Origin: UBA5359 sp002410925 [NCBI: bacterium UBP13_UBA5359]
GTDB taxonomy: Bacteria; UBP13; UBA5359
DNA length: 64,000 bases
Assembly: GCA_002410925.1 (NCBI GenBank)
Contig: DHPR01000033.1
Location: 277,220-341,219 of the forward strand
Reading direction: 5' to 3'
Of this stretch, positions 37,659 through 46,118 are shown piece after piece. The position numbers were made by a program, and so were the translations under genes. Each line of letters starts with the position of its first letter. Position 1 is the stretch's first letter. The notes under the pieces were generated by a model. It was not told the origin of the DNA. It saw nothing but the letters and a program-made list of their open reading frames with translations, and searched no databases.

Positions 37659-38087
37659 CTATATTTCCATCGCTTCCGGCTTCTGGGCATCTTGCCCATG
37701 TTTCGCATCCTTGTATACCCTCAGCTTGCGGTACATCGCTCTTCCCAGACTATTATGAGGCAACATTCCCTTAACAGCCAGTTCAATAATCCTTTCCGGC
37801 TGCTTTGCCATAAGCTTTTCAAAACTTATAGCCTTCAATCCGCCAGGATACTGGGAATGTCGGTAATACATCTTATCCGCAGCCTTATTCCCGGTAACCC
37901 GGACTCTGGCTGCATTCAAAATTATGACATGATCTCCTGTATCCATATTAGGGGTAAAAATGGGCTTATGCTTGCCCATCAGGACTTGTGCAACCTTGGA
38001 TGCCAAACGCCCCAGCGGCACATCGGTGGCATCTACCACATACCATTTTCTGTTAATCTCGGTCGGTTTTGCCGAGTAAGTTCTCAT
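37659..38087 (-). CDS. rplM: 50S ribosomal protein L13
   Basis: 142 residues: [44 protein letters not shown] and [21 protein letters not shown]. Assembles early in the large subunit. First gene of the operon behind a consensus promoter. Confidence 0.97.
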   Translation of the reverse strand: MRTYSAKPTEINRKWYVVDATDVPLGRLASKVAQVLMGKHKPIFTPNMDTGDHVIILNAARVRVTGNKAADKMYYRHSQYPGGLKAISFEKLMAKQPERIIELAVKGMLPHNSLGRAMYRKLRVYKDAKHGQDAQKPEAMEI

Positions 38088-38120
38088 ACCTCTACCTCTT
38101 CCGTTGCTAATGACCTACCT

Positions 38121-38149
38121 ATTTTAATATATCGCCTATAGGATGTCAA
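38121..38149 (-). promoter_or_regulatory. Sigma-A promoter of rplM-rpsI
   Basis: Minus strand: TTGACA (38144-38149), a 17-bp spacer and TAAAAT (38121-38126), 34 bp before the rplM start. Confidence 0.75.
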
Positions 38150-38213
38150 CACGTACGTAAGGTGCTCGCTCGCTTAGGATTCATTTATCATCCCTTCCCA
38201 GACAGAATATATG

Positions 38214-38242
38214 TTGACTAAAAATTTACAGCAGGTTATAAT
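38214..38242 (+). promoter_or_regulatory. Sigma-A promoter of tRNA-Leu(CAA)
   Basis: TTGACT (38214-38219), a 17-bp spacer and TATAAT (38237-38242), 10 bp before the tRNA. Confidence 0.88.
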
Positions 38243-38252
38243 TTCTGTCAGT

Positions 38253-38339
38253 GCCGAAGTGGTGGAACTGGTATACACGACGGTCTCAAAAACCGTTGGA
38301 GGTGACTCCGTGTCGGTTCGACTCCGACCTTCGGCACCA
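38253..38339 (+). tRNA. tRNA-Leu (CAA anticodon)
   Basis: A class II tRNA of 87 nt with acceptor GCCGAAG/CTTCGGC, discriminator A and encoded CCA. Anticodon stem ACGGT/ACCGT closes loop CTCAAAA, giving CAA for TTG codons. It is flanked by minus-strand genes and has its own promoter. Confidence 0.95.
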
Positions 38340-38356
38340 GCTATTCCTGATACTTC

Positions 38357-39112
38357 TTAATCAACATCTGATTTTGCCTTTTTATATGAGCACGTATTGG
38401 TCAGCAATATGCTGAAAAACATATCGCCTCCTCTATCGGGAAGAGCCACACTGGCCGTAATGCCTCTCTCTTCACTCATCTGCCGCGAGAACTCCAGGCC
38501 GATAAGCCCTTCCCCTCCGGTATTAGAGAATATATGTCCCAGAGTAAGCCCGGTGCGATCGTTGATATTATACCCCAGGCCAACAGCTGTAACGTTTCCT
38601 TCACCCTCAATATGGTCCGCTTTGAGGATGAACTTATCTCCAAAGCTTCCTTCTATGCCGGTAAAGAAACGATTTTTTCTATCCTGACGCATTGCGCCAA
38701 GATGCACCCTGTAATCGGAGATCGTATAAGCGGTTACTATGTAGGGAGTGGCTACTCTATCCGATGTTATATCGTATACTCCTAAAGCAACCCCGCCTTT
38801 TCTATCTTTATCAGAAAAGGCAAGGTACTTGGCATTGATCAATGACCTGGAAAGATCGTCAAGATCTATATCTGCTCCTGCCTCAAATCTATCGTTATAG
38901 CCAAACTCGCCGCAGACATATTTATAAGAGTTTTTTAGATCATTAATCTTTCCATCCACACCAAAATCAAGGTAATAGCTCCCGTCACAAACGATATCGA
39001 TTGTTGGAATGCGCAAAAGCTTGCTCAACTCTGCCTCCGCTCTCTTGGCAAAGAGAGAGATGGCGCTTAAGAATATCAACATAGCAGCAGAAATAACGCT
39101 TATTCTTTTCAT
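38357..39112 (-). CDS. Exported beta-strand protein, distant YjbH-like paralogue
   Basis: 251 residues. The signal peptide ends about RAEA, then LLRIPTIDIV and a series of alternating strands with aromatic/Gly patterns (GYNDRFEAGADIDLDD, GYNINDRTGLTLGHIF). The layout recalls the protein at 5131-5772 and YjbH-type barrels, but it ends in a charged tail rather than an aromatic residue, so barrel topology is less sure. The start is the ATG at 39112, 8 nt after GGGAGGAG; the longer version includes that site. It follows the LysM-NlpC gene by 38 bp and may be co-transcribed. Confidence 0.6.
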   Translation of the reverse strand: MKRISVISAAMLIFLSAISLFAKRAEAELSKLLRIPTIDIVCDGSYYLDFGVDGKINDLKNSYKYVCGEFGYNDRFEAGADIDLDDLSRSLINAKYLAFSDKDRKGGVALGVYDITSDRVATPYIVTAYTISDYRVHLGAMRQDRKNRFFTGIEGSFGDKFILKADHIEGEGNVTAVGLGYNINDRTGLTLGHIFSNTGGEGLIGLEFSRQMSEERGITASVALPDRGGDMFFSILLTNTCSYKKAKSDVD

Positions 39113-39150
39113 TTTAATTGCTCCTCCCGCCAAACGCTCGCTATCGGATA

Positions 39151-39969
39151 TCATAAAATATAGCGTTTGGCACCGACAAAACGTGTTCTGTAATAAGATG
39201 TAAAGCGGGTAATAGTCACCTTACCGGCCGCTGAAGAGGCGTGAATAAAGGATTCATCTCCCATATATATGCCTACATGAGAGGCGCCGGAGGCGTAAGT
39301 TGTAAAGAATACTGCATCCCCGGGAAGGAGATCTTCAAAAGCGATTGGCCGGCCTTCACGAAACTGATCAAATGATACGCGAGGCAGGCGAACACCAACA
39401 GCAAGGAAAACGGCCTGTACAAACCCTGAGCAATCATATCCTGAAAGAGAGTCTCCTCCCCACACATATGGGATGCCGAGACATCTTTTAGCATTTTCGA
39501 GTATGGCATCTGCGGAACGACCGCTGCGGCTGATGCTTTCTGCAGTCTTGCTGCTTATGAAGGCCTTCCAAACCCAGCCCTCCCTGTCATTATCAATCCT
39601 GACATTGCTCCAGTCTTCGCTCTCATTTAAAAGAGTTACCCTTGTTCCTCTTTCCAATAATGCCAGCGAGCTGTAATTAAGACCTGGTCCGGAGCGAAGG
39701 TTAACTGCATCGGCATTAAGGATACCTGAACTTTGCGATCTCTTTTTTAAGGTCTCATCGTTAATATCAAGAATTTGTCCGGGAGTTATTCGCCCGGGAT
39801 CTTCTATGCCGTTAAACTTACAAATGGCCTCAACGGTTGTACCGAGCATTTTGGCGATAGACCATAAAGTATCACCGCTCTTAACCGTATATTGTGCCGC
39901 CATGCCAAGGCTGGGCAGAAAGAAAAACATAAGGATAAAGGCTAGGCATATCGTAGTACGTTTAAGCAT
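39151..39969 (-). CDS. LysM-SH3-NlpC/P60 cell wall hydrolase
   Basis: 272 residues. Signal peptide (CLAFILMFFFLPSLGMAA), LysM domain (about 25-70, YTVKSGDTLWSIAKMLG), bacterial SH3 domain (about 85-145, NADAVNLRSGPGLNYS) and a C-terminal NlpC/P60 domain with Cys in GYDCSGFVQA and His in ASHVGIYMG. LysM and SH3 bind peptidoglycan while the peptidase cuts stem peptides. The start is the ATG at 39969, chosen because the signal peptide begins there; no clear ribosome site precedes it. Paralogue at 36525-36995. Confidence 0.88.
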   Translation of the reverse strand: MLKRTTICLAFILMFFFLPSLGMAAQYTVKSGDTLWSIAKMLGTTVEAICKFNGIEDPGRITPGQILDINDETLKKRSQSSGILNADAVNLRSGPGLNYSSLALLERGTRVTLLNESEDWSNVRIDNDREGWVWKAFISSKTAESISRSGRSADAILENAKRCLGIPYVWGGDSLSGYDCSGFVQAVFLAVGVRLPRVSFDQFREGRPIAFEDLLPGDAVFFTTYASGASHVGIYMGDESFIHASSAAGKVTITRFTSYYRTRFVGAKRYIL

Positions 39970-40027
39970 GGTTATATATATTCGCCGGATTGAATAATTT
40001 TCCCTCTTTAATATTCCGCTTTGCAAG

Positions 40028-40061
40028 AAGGCGCCGGTAAAGCTTCTTTACCGGCGCCTTT
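40028..40061. terminator. Terminator after the DegP gene
   Basis: A perfect 15-bp stem, AAGGCGCCGGTAAAG (40028-40042) with CTTTACCGGCGCCTT (40046-40060), and a 3-nt loop. It separates degP from the LysM-NlpC gene. Confidence 0.85.
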
Positions 40062-40098
40062 CAGATAATCGAAGAGGTTCAGCGTATGGATAGGAGCA

Positions 40099-41565
40099 CT
40101 ATTTTAAAGGCAAAATTACAAAGAACTTGCTGTTTTGCTGCCTTACCAGAAGAAGTACTTTATCGCTTGCAGCAGCTATAGCCTTTTTATAATCTTCCAT
40201 ATCTTTAATCTGCTTGCGATCTACCGTTTCAATAAGCATGCCCGGACGCAACCCCAGATCCGCCGCCTTGCTGTTCTGCTCAACAGCAGCAATCAGAACG
40301 CCCGTCGTCTCTCCCTTAATACCGAACTTGGCAGCCAATTCAGCGGTAAGATTCTGCACCATAATGCCCGTTCTAGAAACCGCTGTATCCTTATCCCGGT
40401 TTGCTCCTTCCAGATCCGCCTCATTACGCTCCTGCACTGTTATCTTCAGCTTCAGTTCCTTCCCCTCACGATTTACAACCATAAAAACCTTGTTGCCGGG
40501 AGCGGAAGCGGCAACAGCATTGCGAAGCTCGTTGGTATTAGCTACCTTTTTTTCATCCCAGGAAATAATAATATCACCCTCGCGCACCCCGGCAGCGACT
40601 GCTGGCGCATCGGGAAACACCTGCGTTACCAAAACGCCCTTGATATCTTTGACACCCATGGCTTTGGCCAATTCAGAGGTCATATCCTGAATGCCTACGC
40701 CCAGATAACCACGGACGACCTTTCCATCCTTCACAAGTTGATTCATAACATCTTTAGCCATATCAATAGGTATAGCTAAGCCTATGCCTGCATTAGCCTG
40801 TACCACCCCACCCGTTACAATAGCGGTATTAATGCCAATGACTTCGCCATCCATATTTACCAGGGGTCCGCCACTATTGCCGGGATTAATAGCTGCGTCC
40901 GTTTGAATAAAATTCTCATACGCGGATATACCCAGGTTATGCCTTCCGGTATAGCTCACGATACCTGCTGTCACCGTCTGGCTGAGACCGAATGGGTTTC
41001 CAATAGCCAGCACCCACTCACCAACCCTTAGCTCCGCGGACGACCCCAACGGTGCCACCGGTAGGTTGTCAGCATCAATTTTGATAACAGCAACATCGGT
41101 CGGTTGATCGCTGCCTATAAGCTTTGCCGGCAGTTTTCTACCATCCGACAGCTCAACATTGATCTCATCCGCATTACCCACAACGTGATTATTGGTCAAT
41201 ATATAACCGTTTTTGCTAACGATAACGCCTGAGCCTGCGCCCTGCTTGCGATAGCTCTTAGGCTCGCTGCTCTGACCGCGCGGCCCGAAGAAGAACTCAA
41301 AGGGATTGAAATTGAAAGGGTCCTGAGAGCCTGAGGATTGCCCCTTTTCAATGGTAACCACCCGTATGAAGACTACCGCCGGGCGCACCTGTTCGACTAC
41401 CTTAACAAACTCATCGCTGATAGCACGCAATGTCGGCGTTTGAACTGCTGCTGAAGCCTGGGCGGCTTCAGCATAAAATCCTGTTGTCAAAATAATTACA
41501 GCAACCAGGGCGAGTGTTAATACTTCGCCTCTGCGCCATAATGATACAATGCTTGAACGATGCAT
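40099..41565 (-). CDS. degP: DegP/HtrA-type serine protease with two PDZ domains
   Basis: 488 residues from the chosen start. A signal segment (LTLALVAVIILTTGFYAEAAQA) precedes a trypsin-like domain with His in LTNNHVVG, Asp in PTDVAVIKID and Ser in NPGNSGGPL. Two PDZ domains follow: GYLGVGIQDM to about NAVAAS, and a C-terminal one with GVLIAAVEQNSKAADLGLRPG. This length and two-PDZ layout match periplasmic DegP/DegQ rather than the single-PDZ HtrA usual in monoderm Bacillota. It degrades or refolds envelope proteins. The start is the ATG at 41565, about 7 nt after GGGGGG. Confidence 0.92.
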   Translation of the reverse strand: MHRSSIVSLWRRGEVLTLALVAVIILTTGFYAEAAQASAAVQTPTLRAISDEFVKVVEQVRPAVVFIRVVTIEKGQSSGSQDPFNFNPFEFFFGPRGQSSEPKSYRKQGAGSGVIVSKNGYILTNNHVVGNADEINVELSDGRKLPAKLIGSDQPTDVAVIKIDADNLPVAPLGSSAELRVGEWVLAIGNPFGLSQTVTAGIVSYTGRHNLGISAYENFIQTDAAINPGNSGGPLVNMDGEVIGINTAIVTGGVVQANAGIGLAIPIDMAKDVMNQLVKDGKVVRGYLGVGIQDMTSELAKAMGVKDIKGVLVTQVFPDAPAVAAGVREGDIIISWDEKKVANTNELRNAVAASAPGNKVFMVVNREGKELKLKITVQERNEADLEGANRDKDTAVSRTGIMVQNLTAELAAKFGIKGETTGVLIAAVEQNSKAADLGLRPGMLIETVDRKQIKDMEDYKKAIAAASDKVLLLVRQQNSKFFVILPLK

Positions 41566-41595
41566 ATCCATACCCCCCAAAGAATTATCATTAAT

Positions 41596-41624
41596 ATAGT
41601 AGCCAATGGCAAATATATTGTCAA
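41596..41624 (-). promoter_or_regulatory. Sigma-A promoter of degP
   Basis: Minus strand: TTGACA (41619-41624), a 17-bp spacer and TACTAT (41596-41601), 30 bp before the start codon. Confidence 0.75.
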
Positions 41625-41676
41625 TTATCAGCTTCAAGCGCTTTTTATGCACAGCAACCTATCTGAAAGCCGCATA

Positions 41677-42270
41677 TCACCTCTGAATATCCTTAAAACG
41701 CTGGTTGACAACGCTCCAATCTATATTATGCATAAAGGCAGCGATATAGGAGGCCCGGCCGGCACCGTAATCGATAAAATATGCATGTTCGTATACATCC
41801 ATTACCAGCAACGGTACTGCCCACCATATGCCATAGGTATTATGATCATCCGCAATGTAATTATATATCCGGCCATCCGCAGGCTCGTATGCCGCTATAA
41901 CCCATCCCCGTGCAGCCATGCCGGAAGCCTTAAAATCCTCTTCCCAGTTTTCATAAGAACCGTAAGCCTTAGCCAGTTCCTCTTTCAGGTCCTCGTCGAT
42001 TACGGTATCAGCGCCGGCAAGATTATAAAAATAGGCTTCATGAAGCTTAACCCCATTGAGAGCAAAGCTGAGCTCTACCTTCAATTCTCTGAGTTCGCTG
42101 TATGTCTGATTAGCCTTATCACGTTCAGCTGAAGCCAGCCTTTTATCGATTTCATCGGTTTTGTTCACATACCCCTTGTAGAGGATATCGTAATGCTGAG
42201 TAATTTGATTTGACGATATTCCCTCCATTTTCAATAGACCATCCTTCATGATCTTGGGCTGCAACTTCAT
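41677..42270 (-). CDS. sod: Superoxide dismutase, Fe/Mn family
   Basis: 197 residues. The metal ligands can be placed: His in QITQHYDILY, His in VKLHEAYFYN, and Asp and His in VMDVYEHAYFIDYG. The central AKAYGSYENWEEDFKA and GWVIAAYEPADGRIYNY also match. The N-terminal hairpin is divergent. It converts superoxide to oxygen and hydrogen peroxide in the cytoplasm; the metal cannot be told safely. It follows the SagB-like gene by 17 bp and probably shares its sigma-B-like promoter. Confidence 0.9.
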   Translation of the reverse strand: MKLQPKIMKDGLLKMEGISSNQITQHYDILYKGYVNKTDEIDKRLASAERDKANQTYSELRELKVELSFALNGVKLHEAYFYNLAGADTVIDEDLKEELAKAYGSYENWEEDFKASGMAARGWVIAAYEPADGRIYNYIADDHNTYGIWWAVPLLVMDVYEHAYFIDYGAGRASYIAAFMHNIDWSVVNQRFKDIQR

Positions 42271-42287
42271 TCTTTTCCCTCCTACAA

Positions 42288-42899
42288 TTAAGAATATGCA
42301 CCGATAGGCATTATCATCTCCGGTTCTTCTTCCGGATTCAGATCGATCAACTGCCGTATTCTGTTATCATCAAAGGCGCCCACACATACGGTGCCTAAAC
42401 CGAGCGCCTCTGCCTGCAAATAAATGTTCTGAGTGATGCAGCCTGTTTCTATATAAATATATCGCACCCCTCTTTCACGATAGCGTCGGATAGTTCTCTG
42501 CGGCACGGCTATAAGCAGAACGGATGCCGCTGCTTCGGCTATAAACATCTGTCCATAGGCTGCCTCGGATAGACCGGAGCGTATATCACCTTTATATCGT
42601 GGTTCCAGGCTATGCTCGGTGCATACGTACCTGTATAAACCTGCCTCTAAACCTTCGATATTTCCAGCGGCAAGATAGATCTCCGTTGCATAGGTAGCTC
42701 CGGCTGAAGGGAATGTCCTGTTGCTGCCGGCAACACCACTTTTGCCCACACCGCCCGCAGCCCATAGCATCTGGCCGGCTTTCTGCAAAGATAAAGGCTT
42801 GCAAATATAATTCCTTCGGGAACGGCGGCAGTAAAGAGCGCTCTCCAATGATTGCGCCCCTTCAAACAGAGGCACAGGTAGCTTAACGGAGGGAGCCAT
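42288..42899 (-). CDS. SagB-type nitroreductase-family oxidoreductase
   Basis: 203 residues, FMN-dependent nitroreductase fold of the SagB/ThcOx type: SLESALYCRRSRRNYICKPL, QMLWAAGGV, RTFPSAGATYATEIYLAAG and a late EAAGLGTVCVGAF-like helix (EALGLGTVCVGAF). Members oxidise azolines in peptide natural products, but many stand alone as general NAD(P)H oxidoreductases. No YcaO or precursor peptide gene lies beside it, so a natural-product role is not supported. The start is the ATG at 42899 with GGAGG upstream; the TTG at 42911 includes that site. First gene of a unit with sod. Confidence 0.85.
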   Translation of the reverse strand: MAPSVKLPVPLFEGAQSLESALYCRRSRRNYICKPLSLQKAGQMLWAAGGVGKSGVAGSNRTFPSAGATYATEIYLAAGNIEGLEAGLYRYVCTEHSLEPRYKGDIRSGLSEAAYGQMFIAEAAASVLLIAVPQRTIRRYRERGVRYIYIETGCITQNIYLQAEALGLGTVCVGAFDDNRIRQLIDLNPEEEPEMIMPIGAYS

Positions 42900-42926
42900 T
42901 TTCTCCTCCAATAATTTTTTATATAT

Positions 42927-42952
42927 CTACCCCGGGGTATAATGGCTTAAAC
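42927..42952 (-). promoter_or_regulatory. Sigma-B-like promoter of sagB-like/sod
   Basis: Minus strand: GTTTAA (42947-42952, perfect -35), a 14-bp spacer and GGGTAG (42927-42932, one mismatch to GGGTAT). It overlaps a small CCCCGGGG palindrome. It lies 28 bp before the start codon. Confidence 0.55.
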
Positions 42953-43009
42953 ATATCATGACATATATGAGAAATCAATATCGAGAATTAGCATACAGCC
43001 GTAGCTCTG

Positions 43010-43516
43010 TCAGGCATCGTGAATTCGTTCTACCAGGGAACCGTCGATATGAATAGTAACAGCCCGTCCGATTGCCTCGACATTAATAACGATAGAGTGT
43101 CCATGTTCACGTTTATCAATAAGGATTCCGGCAGTGCCTGCCAGAGGACCGCGCATTACTAAGACCCTGTCGCCCTGCCGCAACATGGGGTAAGGTTCTG
43201 CTTCGATATTAGATACATCGATAATGCGAAGCGATTTAATCTGCTCTGCAGGTATAATTGCAGGGTGGCGCTCATATCCCACTATTCCGGCCACACCATT
43301 TGTCTTGAGTATATCCAACCAATGATTACCGGTCATTCGGCAATTGATGAAGAGATAACCGGGAAACATCGGTATCCTGATAAGTTTACGTCTATCCTTA
43401 CGTTTGCTCCAGCAGTTCAGGCGGGGCAAAAAAATATCAAATCTCTTCTTTTGAAGACGCTCGGCAACCCTTTCCTCATGTCTTGACCTGGTGTGCACTG
43501 CATACCAGTGTTTCAT
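43010..43516 (-). CDS. NusG-family antiterminator paralogue
   Basis: 168 residues: an NGN domain (MKHWYAVHTRSRHEERVAERL to IVGYERHPAIIP) and a C-terminal KOW domain (LRQGDRVLVMRGPLAGTAG). MFPGYLFINC is typical of specialised paralogues (RfaH/LoaP/UpxY group). True nusG sits with secE and rplK, which are not here, so this is a paralogue. Such proteins load onto RNA polymerase and allow read-through of long operons, often for polysaccharides or natural products. No such operon is adjacent. The 98 bp to the sagB-like start carry the stress promoter. Confidence 0.88.
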   Translation of the reverse strand: MKHWYAVHTRSRHEERVAERLQKKRFDIFLPRLNCWSKRKDRRKLIRIPMFPGYLFINCRMTGNHWLDILKTNGVAGIVGYERHPAIIPAEQIKSLRIIDVSNIEAEPYPMLRQGDRVLVMRGPLAGTAGILIDKREHGHSIVINVEAIGRAVTIHIDGSLVERIHDA

Positions 43517-43707
43517 ATTCCAACAAAACCTCTCTTGGTATAAACTCCGTTTATAAAGCTCTCGCTATAACATACTCTTATTCCTGATTAATTTTACCTG
43601 AAAGACGGCTATACTTCCAGAGGCAACAGAATTTCCAGTATAAAACAACCACCAAGTATCCGTATGCCAAAGAGCAAGAATGAGCACTCGCTTTCTGACA
43701 CCACCTC

Positions 43708-44424
43708 TTATTTTTGGGCAGCTTTACGTAGCTCCATTATCTCCGACGGGGCCAGCTCACGATATTTTCCTGGCTTTAGATTGCCCAATTTCAAGCCATT
43801 TATGGCTATGCGACATAACTCAAAAACCGGATGCCCAACAGCTTCGAACATTCTTCTCACCTGCCGCTTGCGCCCTTCATGTATCGCTATCTCCACCAGT
43901 GCTTCATTATGATCAGCCTGTACTATTCGTGCTCGGGCAGGAGCGGTTATACCATCATCAAGAAGGATGCCCTTTCTTAACCGCTGCAGCTCGGTCATAT
44001 TCGGCTTTCCTTCTACTCTGGCCAAGTATGTTTTATCCACTTCATGGCTCGGATGAGCCATCAAATAGGCAAATTCACCGTCATTGGTTAAAAGGATAAG
44101 CCCGGAGGTATCTTTGTCCAGCCTGCCGACCGGATAAATGTTCTTATACGGCACAAGCTCCATTAAGGTTCTTCTTCCCTGAGGGTCATGCCTTGTAGAG
44201 AGGTATCCACACGGTTTATTAAGGACTAAGTATATGAATTTAAGTAAGGGAGCAACCGGTTGGCCATCCAGACATATTTCATCTGTTTCCGGATCTGCCC
44301 TATCCCCTATCAGAGCGCTATGGCCGTTTACGGTAACGCGACCAGCTCTGATCAGTTCCTCGCTCCCTCTGCGGGAAGCTATACCTGACCTTGCAAGTAT
44401 CTTTTGCAAACGTTCTTCCGGCAT
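43708..44424 (-). CDS. rluB: 23S rRNA pseudouridine synthase, RluB/RsuA family
   Basis: 238 residues: an N-terminal S4 RNA-binding domain (RLQKILARSGIASRRGSEELI) and the catalytic domain with YPVGRLDKDTSGLILLTNDG (catalytic Asp) and HEGRKRQVRRMFEAVGHPV. It modifies ribosomal RNA uridines; exact position unproved. GGGAG lies 9 nt before the ATG. Its first 107 nt overlap the end of the carboxypeptidase gene in another frame. Confidence 0.93.
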   Translation of the reverse strand: MPEERLQKILARSGIASRRGSEELIRAGRVTVNGHSALIGDRADPETDEICLDGQPVAPLLKFIYLVLNKPCGYLSTRHDPQGRRTLMELVPYKNIYPVGRLDKDTSGLILLTNDGEFAYLMAHPSHEVDKTYLARVEGKPNMTELQRLRKGILLDDGITAPARARIVQADHNEALVEIAIHEGRKRQVRRMFEAVGHPVFELCRIAINGLKLGNLKPGKYRELAPSEIMELRKAAQK

Positions 44425-45655
44425 ATATACGCACTCCCATGATTGTTATAAAGCCTAATAAAGCAAGAAGCTTCAAAGCATCCAATGTTTTAAACAGCCA
44501 TGATTTTTCTATATTACCCGCTGCCAGCAATTCGGCACGGCCAATCTGCTCTCGGCCTTCATAAAGTATTATATACCCGCATTTATCACCTTTCTTTATG
44601 GGTGCACGGGCTCTGATCAGCTTTATTTCCTTACGCGGCGCAGCGCTCTTTCCTACAGGAACAACCATCAGTAAATCTCTATCGGAAACCAGGGATACTT
44701 TATTTCTTTCTCCGCCGCGCACGGATATCTGAGTAAAGATACGATCCTTTTTAGCAATATACTGTGGCTCGAAATGCTTAAAACCGTAATCCAGCAGAGA
44801 AGCGCTATCTTTAACGGCATCACTGCTTCCCAAAACTACTCCCATAATACGCCAGCCATCTCTCGTAGCGGAGGAAACCAGGCACCTACCGGACTGACGA
44901 ACAAATCCTGTCTTAACACCATCGGCGCATTTATAAGTCCAGAGCAAGCGATTACGATTTACCAGCGTTCTATCCCATTTTTTTCCAGGCCAGGCGATAA
45001 CCGCTTTTTTGGCGGCAATAACTTCATTAAATATCTTATAACGCATGGCATGCCGGGCCATAATCGATAGATCGTAAGCGGTGGTGAGATGATCCGGATG
45101 GTATAGTCCATTAGGATTCATAAAATGCGTATTTACCGCTCCCAGCTGTGCCGCACGCCTGTTCATCATATCAACGAAGCTTTCCACGGAACCGCTAGTG
45201 TGCTCGGCCAGAGCTACGGCTGCGTCATTAGCGGATTTTATCAGCAACGCATTTAATAGATCGCTTATCGTCAATTCTTCCCCGGCCTGTAGCCAGATGG
45301 AGGATTCCGTTGTTGCATCCTGTGCTCTTTGACTGATGATGGTCTTTTCATTGAGGTTTGCATTTTCAAGAATCAGAATGGCCGTCATTATCTTAGTCGT
45401 GCTGGCGGGAGGCCAGCGTTTATGTGAGTTCTTCTGCCAGAGAATCTTTCCGGTAATGACATCCACAAGTAAAGCACTTGTTGCATTTACCTGTAAAGCA
45501 GCTGCTTCCGCTCTCACCGGTGCTGGGGAAGCGAGAGTAATGCCGGCAAAAAGAGAGAGCAGAGCTAACACATAGAGACAGCCGGCTCTTAGCAGATATA
45601 GCCGGCATGGTCTTGTGCTTTGTGAATAAGAGCTCAAATAATTATGTGTCGGCAT
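44318..45655 (-). CDS. dacF: D-alanyl-D-alanine carboxypeptidase (penicillin-binding protein 5 type)
   Basis: 445 residues. Signal peptide (LYVLALLSLFAGITLASPAPVRA), then the peptidase S11 motifs PASTTK (nucleophile Ser), SAN and GVKTGFV. A C-terminal beta domain follows, then a membrane anchor (ALKLLALLGFITIMGVRIY). It trims D-Ala from peptidoglycan stem peptides. The final ~35 residues are basic, read through the start of rluB and look like an added tail. The start at 45655 follows GGAGGAG. Confidence 0.93.
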   Translation of the reverse strand: MPTHNYLSSYSQSTRPCRLYLLRAGCLYVLALLSLFAGITLASPAPVRAEAAALQVNATSALLVDVITGKILWQKNSHKRWPPASTTKIMTAILILENANLNEKTIISQRAQDATTESSIWLQAGEELTISDLLNALLIKSANDAAVALAEHTSGSVESFVDMMNRRAAQLGAVNTHFMNPNGLYHPDHLTTAYDLSIMARHAMRYKIFNEVIAAKKAVIAWPGKKWDRTLVNRNRLLWTYKCADGVKTGFVRQSGRCLVSSATRDGWRIMGVVLGSSDAVKDSASLLDYGFKHFEPQYIAKKDRIFTQISVRGGERNKVSLVSDRDLLMVVPVGKSAAPRKEIKLIRARAPIKKGDKCGYIILYEGREQIGRAELLAAGNIEKSWLFKTLDALKLLALLGFITIMGVRIYAGRTFAKDTCKVRYSFPQRERGTDQSWSRYRKRP

Positions 45656-45674
45656 CGCTCGCTCCTCCGGCAGC

Positions 45675-46106
45675 TTACATTCGGTAGATATTTTCAGCCG
45701 GAACAGCCTCAATACCATGCTCTTTAAGAAGTTTTGCCGCTCGTTCAATCTCCTCAAGCCTGAGAACAACAAGAGCATTATCTTTTGCTTTGCCTACGAA
45801 AGCATAAATATATTCGACATTGATGCCGGCATTGGATAGCAGCCTTATCGCACCAGCCAGGCCACCCGGACGATCTGGAATTTCCAGGGCCAGGACCTGT
45901 GTTTCCGTAACGGTAAATCCAGCTTGCCGGAGATGTTCACAAGCGAGAACCGGATTATCGACAATCAGTCGCAGCACACCATAATCTACCGTCTCTGCCA
46001 CTGATAAGGCTCTTATATTGATGCTCGCTTCAGCCAGAACCTCCGTTAATTCAGCCAAACGACCGGATTTATTCTCCAGAAAAACTGAAATCTGGGTAAC
46101 AGCCAT
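45675..46106 (-). CDS. Tandem ACT-domain protein
   Basis: 143 residues made of two ACT domains (TQISVFLENKSGRLAELTEVL and LALEIPDRPGGLAGAIRLLS), with nothing else. ACT domains bind amino acids and regulate enzymes. This type is frequently next to phenylacetate-CoA ligase, as here (12 bp downstream of paaK), and in some anaerobes with indolepyruvate:ferredoxin oxidoreductase. A sensing role for an aromatic amino acid is inferred. Confidence 0.88.
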   Translation of the reverse strand: MAVTQISVFLENKSGRLAELTEVLAEASINIRALSVAETVDYGVLRLIVDNPVLACEHLRQAGFTVTETQVLALEIPDRPGGLAGAIRLLSNAGINVEYIYAFVGKAKDNALVVLRLEEIERAAKLLKEHGIEAVPAENIYRM

Positions 46107-46118
46107 GGCTAACCTCCA

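Noticed and set aside
42288-43516. Azoline peptide biosynthesis cluster suggested by the SagB-like gene and NusG paralogue
   Set aside because: No YcaO cyclodehydratase, precursor peptide or exporter gene is adjacent, and the neighbour is SOD.
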